From: Kitasatospora sp. NBC_00374
GTDB taxonomy: Bacteria; Actinomycetota; Actinomycetes; Streptomycetales; Streptomycetaceae
Direction: 5' to 3'
DNA: 64,000 nt
NCBI RefSeq assembly: GCF_041434935.1
Contig: NZ_CP107964.1
Location: 1,984,001 to 2,048,000 of the forward strand
The notes below the pieces were generated by a model, which was given only the letters and a program-made list of their open reading frames with translations, was not told where the DNA came from and did no database searches. A program made the translations under genes and the position numbers. This document shows positions 57,594-64,000 of the stretch, piece after piece (within the stretch, counting starts at the first letter, position 1; every line of letters starts with the position of its first letter).

Positions 57594-58571
57594 GTGCCGC
57601 TCACCGACCTGCCGTACGAGGACCTGCTGGAGTACCGGCCCGCCGTCACCGAGCCGGCCGACCTGGACGCCTTCTGGGCCGGCACGCTCGCCGAGGCACG
57701 CGCCCACGGCGGCGAGGCCCGGGTCGCCCGGGTCGAGGACTCGCTGCTGACCGGGGTGGACGTGTTCGACGTCCGCTTCCCAGGCTGGCGCGGCGAGCCG
57801 GTGGCGGGCTGGCTGGTGCTGCCGCGCGGCGCCGAGGGCCCGCTGCCGGCCGTGGTCGAGTTCCTCGGCTACAGCCAGGGCCGGGGACTGCCGTTGGAGC
57901 GGCTGCTCTACCCGACGGCCGGCTACGCCTACTTCGTGATGGACACCCGCGGCCAGGGTCACGACACCCCGGACCGGCACGAGGGCGACGCCTCCCAGTG
58001 GTACGGCGGCTTCATGACCAGGGGCATCGACGCGCCCGAGCACTACTACTACCGACGGCTGTACAGCGACGCCGTCCGGGCCGTGGACTTCGTCCGCGGC
58101 CTGGCCGCGGTGGACGCCGGGCGGGTGGTGGTCGCCGGGGACAGCCAGGGCGGCGGCCTCGCGGTCGCCGTCGCCGCGCTGGCCGGCGGCCTGGTCGCCG
58201 GGACGATCGCCAACGTGCCGTTCCTGCAGCACTTCCGCCGGGCGGTGGAGATCACCGCGGTCGGCCCGTACCCGGAGATCGCCGACTACCTGCGCCGGCA
58301 CAGCCGCGAGCAGGTCGACCGGACCTTCCGCACCCTGTCGTACTTCGACGGGGTCAACCTCGCCCCCCGGGCCACCGCCCCGGCCCTGTTCAGCGTCGGG
58401 CTGATGGACCCGGTCTGCCCGCCCTCCACGGTGTTCGCCACCTACCACCGGTACGGCGGCGAGCGTGAGATCGAGACCTGGCGGTTCGCCGACCACGCGG
58501 GCGGAATGGCCTCCCAGGCCCGCCGTCAGCTGCGGTGGCTGCACGAGCGCGGGCTGGGTCCGACGAGCTGA
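57594..58571 (+). CDS. Acetylxylan esterase/cephalosporin C deacetylase (CE7)
   Basis: 325 residues from GTG with GAGGAG upstream. CE7 features: FLGYSQGRGLP (oxyanion region), MDTRGQGHDTPD, nucleophile in VAGDSQGGGLAVAVAAL (GxSQG, near 182), Asp in LMDPVCPPSTVFA and His near the C-terminus (WRFADHAGGMASQ). It removes acetyl groups from xylo-oligosaccharides or antibiotics in the cytoplasm. No sugar-transport genes are adjacent. Confidence 0.93.
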   Translation: MPLTDLPYEDLLEYRPAVTEPADLDAFWAGTLAEARAHGGEARVARVEDSLLTGVDVFDVRFPGWRGEPVAGWLVLPRGAEGPLPAVVEFLGYSQGRGLPLERLLYPTAGYAYFVMDTRGQGHDTPDRHEGDASQWYGGFMTRGIDAPEHYYYRRLYSDAVRAVDFVRGLAAVDAGRVVVAGDSQGGGLAVAVAALAGGLVAGTIANVPFLQHFRRAVEITAVGPYPEIADYLRRHSREQVDRTFRTLSYFDGVNLAPRATAPALFSVGLMDPVCPPSTVFATYHRYGGEREIETWRFADHAGGMASQARRQLRWLHERGLGPTS

Positions 58572-58578
58572 CGGTCGG

Positions 58579-59805
58579 TCAACTCTTCAGGCAGGACCGG
58601 ACCGCGGCGATCAGCGTCCGGGACCGGATGTCGCCGGTCACCCCGGGCTGCATGCCGTTGGTGACGTAGCCGAAACCGATGCCGAGCTCGGGGTCGGCGA
58701 AGCCGAGCGAACCTCCCCGGCCGGGGTGCCCGAACGCCGCCGGGGAGGACATCGGCGACGTCCCGCCGTGCCGGAAGAAGCCCTGCCCGAAAGCGGTGTT
58801 GATGATCAGCACCCGGTCCGGCCCGTCCACCGACGGCCCCGCCGCCTCGGCCAGCACCCGCGGGGTGAACAGCGCGGGCAGCCGCTCGGCGGGCCCGCCG
58901 CCGTGCCGGTCCGCGGCGCCGATCAGCGCGGCGTAGAACCGGGCCAGCGAACGGGCCGTCCCGATGCCGCCCGCACCGGGGACCTCGGCGGCCTGCACCG
59001 CCGGGTCGTTGAGGTCCACGGACGGCCGGACGGCGGCGAAGGCCCGGGCGGTCAGCGAGGTCGGGTCCCGGTAGGCGTCCCGGACGGACTGCTTGGGACG
59101 CACCCGCAGACCGTTCGGCCCGACCCGGGCCTGCTCCGGCGCGGGCAGGTCCACCAGCCGGCCCACCCGCGGCGCCGCCCCGGCGGGCAGCCCGATCCAC
59201 AGGTCGAGGCCGAGCGGGCGGGCGATCTCCTCGGCGAAGAAGTGGCCGACGCTGCGCCCGTCCGCCCGCCGGACCAGCTCGCCGACCAGCCAGCCGAAGG
59301 TGTACGGGTGGTAGCCGTGCGCGGTTCCGGGCTCCCAGGCCGGCGCCTGGGCGGCGACGGCCGCCACCGCGGGCTCCCAGGCGATCAGGTCCTCGACCCG
59401 CAGCGGGGTGTCCAGCACGGGCAGCCCGGCCTGGTGGGACAGCAGCCAGCGGACCGGGATCCGCTCCTTGCCCGCCGCCTTGAACTCGGGCCAGTACGAG
59501 GCGGCCGGCGCGTCCAGGTCGAGCAGGCCGCGCTGGACCAGCAGCATCGCCGCGGCGGCCGTCAGGCCCTTGGTCACCGAGCGCAGCACCTGCGCGGTGT
59601 CGGCTGTCCAGGGCACGGCGGGCGCCGGCCGGGCGCCGACCTCGGGCCGGGCGTCGCCGCCCCACAGGTCGACCACCTTGCGGCCGTCCACGTAGAGCGC
59701 GAAGGCCGCGCCCAGCTCGCCGTGGTCCCGGAAGTTGCGGGCAAAGGCCTCGCGGACGGGCTCGAAGCCGTCGGCCGTCTCGCCCCAGATCTCCACCGTG
59801 CTCAC
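58579..59805 (-). CDS. Serine hydrolase, beta-lactamase-like (family VIII esterase type)
   Basis: 408 residues from GTG (VSTVEIWGETADGFEPVREAF). SxxK nucleophile motif in VLRSVTKGLTAAAAMLL (near 74), Tyr of the second motif in GYHPYTFGWLVGEL, and GRGGSLGFADPELGIGFGYVTNGM near the C-terminus. No signal peptide. Such proteins are EstB-like esterases that seldom hydrolyse beta-lactams. The stop is 7 bp from the convergent CE7 esterase stop. Confidence 0.88.
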   Translation of the reverse strand: MSTVEIWGETADGFEPVREAFARNFRDHGELGAAFALYVDGRKVVDLWGGDARPEVGARPAPAVPWTADTAQVLRSVTKGLTAAAAMLLVQRGLLDLDAPAASYWPEFKAAGKERIPVRWLLSHQAGLPVLDTPLRVEDLIAWEPAVAAVAAQAPAWEPGTAHGYHPYTFGWLVGELVRRADGRSVGHFFAEEIARPLGLDLWIGLPAGAAPRVGRLVDLPAPEQARVGPNGLRVRPKQSVRDAYRDPTSLTARAFAAVRPSVDLNDPAVQAAEVPGAGGIGTARSLARFYAALIGAADRHGGGPAERLPALFTPRVLAEAAGPSVDGPDRVLIINTAFGQGFFRHGGTSPMSSPAAFGHPGRGGSLGFADPELGIGFGYVTNGMQPGVTGDIRSRTLIAAVRSCLKS

Positions 59806-59890
59806 CGCTCGCCGCCCTCGTTCTCGCCACCACCCTCCGTTCGACCATAGTCGGATGATCCACCTGACGCCGAGTCGGTACCGTGGTCCC

Positions 59891-60409
59891 ATGACGAATC
59901 CCGCCGACGAGCTGCTGGACGTGGTCGACGAGCAGGACCGGGTGATCGGGACCGCGCCGCGCGGCGAGGTCTACCGCCGGGGGCTGACCCACCGCTGCGT
60001 GTTCATCCTGGTCCGCGACCCGCAGGGCCGGATCTTCACCCACCGGCGCACCGAGAGCAAGCTCTTCGCCCCCGGCGCCTACGACTGCTTCGTCGGGGGT
60101 GTGGTCGGCAGCGGGGAGAGCTACCCGGTGGCGGCCGTCCGGGAGGCCGAGGAGGAGCTCGGGGTGACCGGGATCCGGCCCGAGCCGCTGTTCAAGTTCC
60201 TGTTCGAGGACGGCGACCGGCTGTCCTGGTGGTGCGACATGTACCGGGCCGAGTGGGACGGGCCGGTCTCCCCGCAGGTCGAGGAGGTCGGCTGGCACGG
60301 CTGGCTGACCGAGCCGGAGCTAACCGACCTGATGGCGCGCGCGGAGTTCGTGGTGGACGGCCTCGAGGCCTGGCGGCGCTACCTGGAGTGGCGCTCGGCA
60401 CCGGCCTGA
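59891..60409 (+). CDS. Nudix hydrolase, isopentenyl-diphosphate-isomerase-like
   Basis: 172 residues. Starts MTNPADELLDVVDEQDRVIGTA, with THRCVFILV and FAPGAYDCFVGGVVGSGESYPVAAVREAEEELG, a complete Nudix box (GX5EX7REUXEEXGU, near 73-95). The early layout is that of YfcD/Idi-like Nudix proteins of unknown substrate. Its 3' end overlaps the convergent cytochrome b gene by 31 bp. Confidence 0.9.
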   Translation: MTNPADELLDVVDEQDRVIGTAPRGEVYRRGLTHRCVFILVRDPQGRIFTHRRTESKLFAPGAYDCFVGGVVGSGESYPVAAVREAEEELGVTGIRPEPLFKFLFEDGDRLSWWCDMYRAEWDGPVSPQVEEVGWHGWLTEPELTDLMARAEFVVDGLEAWRRYLEWRSAPA

Positions 60410-61053
60410 CCGGGCGGTCGCCCGTCCGGGCGCTCCCCCTCCCGGTCCTCCCAGTCCGGGTGCTCCCGGACGGCCCACAGCGGGTCGACGCTGCCGGTGC
60501 GCATCCCCCGCCGGGCCTCCGGATCGCGTACCGCCATCCAGATATGCCCGGCCACCGCGATCGCGACCGCCACGGCCAGCCAGTCGTGGACGAAGGTGGC
60601 GCCGGTCCGCCAGATCAACGGCGCGAGGTGGGTGAACCACATCAGCAGCCCGGTGCCGAGCATCACCAGCACCGCGCCCGCCGTCCAGGCCGCGTACAGC
60701 TTCTGGCCGGCGTTGAACTTCCCGGCCGGGCGGTGGAACGAGCGGCGGCGCACCGCCCGCAGCCACTCCCGGTCCAGCCCGGTGAAACGGTTCAGCCTGG
60801 TCAGGTCGGCCCGCAGGGCCCGGGAGGCCAGGCCGAGCAGCAGCGGCACCGGCAGCAGCAGGCCGCACCACTCGTGCACCACCACGACCAGCCGGCGGCG
60901 CCCGACCAGCTCGCTCAGCGGCGGGTAGTACAGGAAGGCTGCCGTCACCAGGCAGACCGTCATCAGCGTGGCCGTCGCCCGGTGCACCCAGCGCTCGGCC
61001 GCACTGAAGCGGGGGATCCGGCCCGGGGCCGCGGGCTCAGCCGGTGGGCGCAT
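60379..61053 (-). CDS. Cytochrome b561/formate dehydrogenase gamma-like membrane protein
   Basis: 224 residues with four hydrophobic segments (about 26-45, 58-78, 120-140, 152-172). Paired His for haem: ERWVHRATATLM, VVHEWCGLLL, FTHLAPLIW, FVHDWLAVAVAIAVAGHIW. It should carry electrons between the quinone pool and the Mo oxidoreductase encoded upstream, whose stop overlaps its start by 17 bp. Charged C-terminal tail. Confidence 0.85.
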   Translation of the reverse strand: MRPPAEPAAPGRIPRFSAAERWVHRATATLMTVCLVTAAFLYYPPLSELVGRRRLVVVVHEWCGLLLPVPLLLGLASRALRADLTRLNRFTGLDREWLRAVRRRSFHRPAGKFNAGQKLYAAWTAGAVLVMLGTGLLMWFTHLAPLIWRTGATFVHDWLAVAVAIAVAGHIWMAVRDPEARRGMRTGSVDPLWAVREHPDWEDREGERPDGRPPGQAGAERHSR

Positions 61054-61738
61054 CGTCGCGTCCGTTCGAGCGGCCGACCCAGGCGTCGACGTCGTACCCG
61101 TAGCGCTCCCAGTACCCCGGCTCGACCGAGGGTGTCAGGGTGATCCCGGACAGCCACTTGGCCGACTTGTAGAAGTACATCGGCGCGACGTACAGCCGCA
61201 CCGGACCGCCGTGCGCGTGGCTGACCGGCTGGTCCTGCATCCGCAGCGCGACCAGGACGTCGTCCCGGCGGGCCTGCTCCAGCGTGAGGCTCTCGGAGTA
61301 GCTGCCGTCGAAGCAGCTGAACCGGACCGCGCCCGCGCCACCGCGCACCCCGGCCGCGTCCAGCAGCGCGGACAGCCGGACCCCTTCGAACGGGGTGCCC
61401 GGCACCCGCCAGCCGGTGACGCACTGGACGTCGTGGACGATCCGGTGCTGCTCCATCGCCTGCAGGTCGGCCAGCCGGTAGGTGACCGGCCGGTCCACCA
61501 GGCCGTCGACGGTCAGGGTGTAGTCCTCCGCCGTCCGGGTCGGCACCGAGGCCACCACCGAGTAGTAGCGGAACCCTCCGCCGCCGGGCAGCAGCCCGCT
61601 CAGACCGGTCGGGTCCTTGCTGGTGACCCCCTCGACGGCGCGCTGCAGGAACGGCCCGGCCGCCACCCCGGCCACGCCGAGGCCCAGCATGCCGAGGACG
61701 ACCCGTCGCCCCACCGGTGTTCCCGAAGTCTCGCTCAC
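61037..61738 (-). CDS. Molybdopterin-dependent oxidoreductase (SuoX/YedY family)
   Basis: 233 residues from GTG (VSETSGTPVGRRVVLGMLGLGVAGVAAGPFL), a Tat-like or anchored N-terminus with a single RR. The Mo-cofactor domain has YTLTVDGLVDRP, IVHDVQCVTGW with the Mo-ligand Cys, GSYSESLTLEQA, HGGPVRLYVAPMYFYKSAKWLSGI and GYWERYGYDVDAW. It is shorter than SuoX, as YedY/MsrP is. With the cytochrome b gene it resembles the YedYZ system, which repairs oxidised methionine; here the substrate is unknown. Confidence 0.88.
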   Translation of the reverse strand: MSETSGTPVGRRVVLGMLGLGVAGVAAGPFLQRAVEGVTSKDPTGLSGLLPGGGGFRYYSVVASVPTRTAEDYTLTVDGLVDRPVTYRLADLQAMEQHRIVHDVQCVTGWRVPGTPFEGVRLSALLDAAGVRGGAGAVRFSCFDGSYSESLTLEQARRDDVLVALRMQDQPVSHAHGGPVRLYVAPMYFYKSAKWLSGITLTPSVEPGYWERYGYDVDAWVGRSNGRDDAPTG

Positions 61739-61891
61739 ACGTCGATTCGACCAGGTCAGCGCGGCCAAGGCCAGGGATCCGGCGCCGACGTCAGAATTTC
61801 GTCATCTCCTCCAAGGACGGGCCGGCCGACCGGGCACCGGCAGCCCGCCGCCGGGCCCGGCGCGGACGCCGGGGCCGATAGGGTGAGCGGC

Positions 61892-62671
61892 ATGGCTTCC
61901 CGTACGCCGTCGGCGGCGACCCGGTCGGAGGACGAGCGCGCGCCGCGCCGCAGGCTGAGCGTGGACGAGCGCCGGGAGCAGCTGATCGCGGTCGCGCTCG
62001 ACCTGTTCAGCAAGCACCCGCCCGAGGACGTCTCGATCGACGACATCGCGGCGGCCGCCGGCGCCTCCCGGCCGCTGGTCTACCACTACTTCCCCGGCAA
62101 GCAGGCGCTGTACGAGGAGTCGCTGCGGCGGGCCGGACAGGAGCTGGCCGGGCGGTTCGAGGAGGCCCCCGAGGGCCCGATGTCGGAGCGGCTGCTGCGG
62201 GTGATGGGCCGCTACCTGGACTTCGTGCACGGGCACGGGCCCGGCTTCGAGGCCCTGCTGCGCGGCGGCTCGGTCGCGGCCAGCCCGGGCACCACCGCGG
62301 TGATCGACGAGGTCCGGCGCGCGGCCCTGGAACAGATCCTGGCCCACCTGGCGATCCGGAAGCCCAGCCCCGGCCTGCGCCGGACGGTCCGGGCCTGGAT
62401 CGCCAACGCCGAGATCACCTCGCTGGACTGGCTCTCCGAGCGGAGCGTCCCGCTGGAGGAGCTCCAGCTCCAGCTGGTGCAGGAGTTCGTCGCGGCGCTG
62501 GCCGTCACGGCGGCCCGCGAGCCGGCGCTCGCCGCCGAGCTGGTGGGCTTCTTCGCCGCCGAGCGCCCCGAGGGACCGACCGGTCGGCTGGTGCGCGAGC
62601 TGGCCGGGCTGCTGGCCGTCCCCGGCCTGGCCGCCGACCTGGGCCGACTGGCGAGCCCGCCGGCCGGCTGA
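61892..62671 (+). CDS. TetR family transcriptional regulator
   Basis: 259 residues. HTH at about 25-75: RREQLIAVALDLFSKHPPEDVSIDDIAAAAGASRPLVYHYFPGKQALYEESL. A long helical C-terminal domain follows. Divergent from the Mo oxidoreductase gene (153 bp apart), which it may control. An upstream GTG at 61883 is a possible alternative start. Confidence 0.9.
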   Translation: MASRTPSAATRSEDERAPRRRLSVDERREQLIAVALDLFSKHPPEDVSIDDIAAAAGASRPLVYHYFPGKQALYEESLRRAGQELAGRFEEAPEGPMSERLLRVMGRYLDFVHGHGPGFEALLRGGSVAASPGTTAVIDEVRRAALEQILAHLAIRKPSPGLRRTVRAWIANAEITSLDWLSERSVPLEELQLQLVQEFVAALAVTAAREPALAAELVGFFAAERPEGPTGRLVRELAGLLAVPGLAADLGRLASPPAG

Positions 62672-62793
62672 GCCGGCGGATCCGGAGCTGCCGCGCCCGC
62701 TTGGTGAGGTTCCATGCCGGATGCCGTTGTGTCAGCGGTTTCTGATAGAAAGTGGACGTAATTCCACACCGAGAGCGAGGGGGGCTCGGCGCC

Positions 62794-64000
62794 ATGACTC
62801 AGGACGGCTTCACAGCCGCAGAGCGGATCGCGGCCACGCTGGACGCACTGGCCGAAGCGCTGCTGGGCGAGCGGGCGACGCACTACCCGGCAGCCGGCCT
62901 GGCCGCCTTCGGCGGTGCCGCCCATCCGTCCGCCGGGGCGCTGTTCGGCGTCCGGATCGGCCCCAACGGCCCCGGCCTGGCCGGCGTGCACGGCCTGGGC
63001 ACCGTGGTCGAGGCCGCACACACCCGCCGCCCGCAGCCCGCCGAGGGCGCGGCCGCCGAGCTGCTCGCCCGGCACGGCGGCGGCGCGGTGCGCGGGTCGA
63101 CGGCGCCCTCGGCCCGTGAGTACCACCTCCCGGTCGCGCTGGAGAGCGCGGACGAGAAGCTGCGGCCGGCCTTCACCCCGGCACTGGCCGGGCTGGCGGC
63201 GGACCGTCAGATCCGTACCCCCGACGAGCTGTCCACCGGATCCGGTGTGGAGGCGCGCCTGCTGGTGCCCTCCGCCTTCCACCCGGTGGCCGTCCGCGGC
63301 GACCGGGCCGCGCTGGCCACGCACCTGACCGAGGTCGCCGAGGAGCTGTTCGCCGGCGCCCCGCAGGCCCGCAGGGAGTTCGCGGTCGTGTCGGCCGCGC
63401 TGGCCGAGGAGGCCGCCGCCGCCGGCGTGGTCTTCGCCGGCCTGTCGGCGGTCGACGTCGCCGGGCGCCACTCGCACGCCTCGCTGGTCGTCTCGGTCGC
63501 CCCGAACGCCCAGAGCGTCGACGATCTGGCCAACTCGCTGGCCGACCGGCGGCCCGCGGCCGAGGTCTGGCGGGTCCTGCTGCCGGCCGGCCCGGCCGTG
63601 CTGCTGGTGGAACCGCGGACGGTCGCGGTGCCCGCCCCGCTCACGGACGGTGGCGAGGCCCGTCGGCTGGCCGGCGCCGCGGTCGAGGCGTTCGTCCCGC
63701 TGCCGGACGGCCGGTCCGTGCTGGCCGTGCAGCTGAGCACCGTCCAGACCGAGGACTGGGAGCTGTACGCGGGCGCGTTCGCCCGGGTCCTGGAGAGCAT
63801 CCAGCTGGCCTGGGACGGCATCCTCGACACCACCCCGCTGCCGCAGGCCCCGTCGGCGGTCCCCGTCCAGCAGCCGGCGCAGCCGCCGGTGGCGGCCGCT
63901 CCCCCGGCGCCGCCCGTGCCGCCGGCCCCTCCCGTGGCGCCGCCGGCCGCCCCGGCGCCGGTCGCCGAGCAGCCCACCGGCACGCCGGTGCTGGTGCCGC
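62794..64000 (+). CDS. Large proline-rich protein of unknown function (5' part)
   Basis: At least 402 codons, running off the right edge. Residues 1-330 look globular, with two or three repeating alpha+beta modules (GERATHYPAAGLAAF, LLVPSAFHPVAVRGDRAALATHL, VLLPAGPAVLLVEPRTVAVPAPL). From 350 a Pro/Ala-rich linker begins (QAPSAVPVQQPAQPPVAAAPPAPP), which suggests a further C-terminal domain outside the window. No signal peptide or membrane segment is seen. I do not recognise the family. GAGGGGGG precedes the ATG. Confidence 0.7.
   Translation, partial: MTQDGFTAAERIAATLDALAEALLGERATHYPAAGLAAFGGAAHPSAGALFGVRIGPNGPGLAGVHGLGTVVEAAHTRRPQPAEGAAAELLARHGGGAVRGSTAPSAREYHLPVALESADEKLRPAFTPALAGLAADRQIRTPDELSTGSGVEARLLVPSAFHPVAVRGDRAALATHLTEVAEELFAGAPQARREFAVVSAALAEEAAAAGVVFAGLSAVDVAGRHSHASLVVSVAPNAQSVDDLANSLADRRPAAEVWRVLLPAGPAVLLVEPRTVAVPAPLTDGGEARRLAGAAVEAFVPLPDGRSVLAVQLSTVQTEDWELYAGAFARVLESIQLAWDGILDTTPLPQAPSAVPVQQPAQPPVAAAPPAPPVPPAPPVAPPAAPAPVAEQPTGTPVLVP

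Overview
The window is about 72% GC with strong third-position G/C bias, frequent GTG/TTG starts and four-base stop/start overlaps. Its gene families are typical of Streptomycetaceae: a WhiJ/DUF397/ATPase cluster, a MalR-controlled maltose operon, DUF6421, an ExaC-type dehydrogenase with DUF779, and an rRNA operon with no tRNA in its spacer. Streptomyces or Kitasatospora is the best reading. It looks like ordinary chromosome: no insertion sequence, integrase, phage, plasmid or CRISPR signal was seen.

Layout. 1-7.2 kb: end of a GH18 chitinase, a geranylgeranyl-reductase-type flavoprotein, a DUF4184 membrane protein, a P-loop/Nudix fusion, a MatB-like malonyl-CoA synthetase, and a DUF4259 gene coupled to a bacteriocin-immunity-like small protein. 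7.3-9.3 kb: etfBA behind two copies of a 14-bp palindrome. 9.6-14.2 kb: thioredoxin-like protein divergent from a cysteine-containing leader peptide plus DUF4395, a PlsC-type acyltransferase, an alpha/beta hydrolase and two exported proteins. 14.3-19.4 kb: a complete 16S-23S-5S operon on the minus strand. 19.9-23.1 kb: overlapping operon DUF6421-SDR-threonine aldolase. 23.6-27.1 kb: polar amino acid ABC transporter and nadE. 27.2-32.5 kb: small membrane and M56 peptidase genes, a divergent MarR/MFS pair and a TetR regulator. 32.6-34.8 kb: WhiJ-like cluster with repeated TGCA-NN-TGCA sites. 35.2-40.3 kb: CbiX-like protein, a G8/beta-helix surface protein, and a c-di-AMP (ydaO) riboswitch ahead of an Rpf-LysM-NlpC/P60 cell wall hydrolase. 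40.4-46.5 kb: maltose operon malE-malF-malG-alpha-glucosidase-malR. 46.9-49.9 kb: flavohemoglobin, a SufR-like regulator and aldose epimerase. 50-54.2 kb: a LuxR-type (LAL) regulator with an in-frame amber codon near its 5' end, divergent from a lone class I terpene synthase. 54.4-64 kb: aldehyde dehydrogenase/DUF779, DUF6325 pair, CE7 esterase, serine hydrolase, Nudix hydrolase, a YedYZ-like Mo oxidoreductase/cytochrome b pair, a TetR regulator and a truncated proline-rich protein gene.

How it works together. Catabolic units (chitinase, maltose uptake and hydrolysis, CE7 esterase, ETF) sit beside cell wall and developmental functions (riboswitch-controlled Rpf hydrolase, WhiJ-like switch) and small redox or stress units (thioredoxin/DUF4395, flavohemoglobin/SufR-like, Mo oxidoreductase). 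The strongest items for follow-up are the riboswitch plus triple-domain hydrolase, the cysteine leader peptide, the TGCA-NN-TGCA operators, the amber-interrupted LAL regulator next to an orphan terpene synthase, and the DUF6421 operon.
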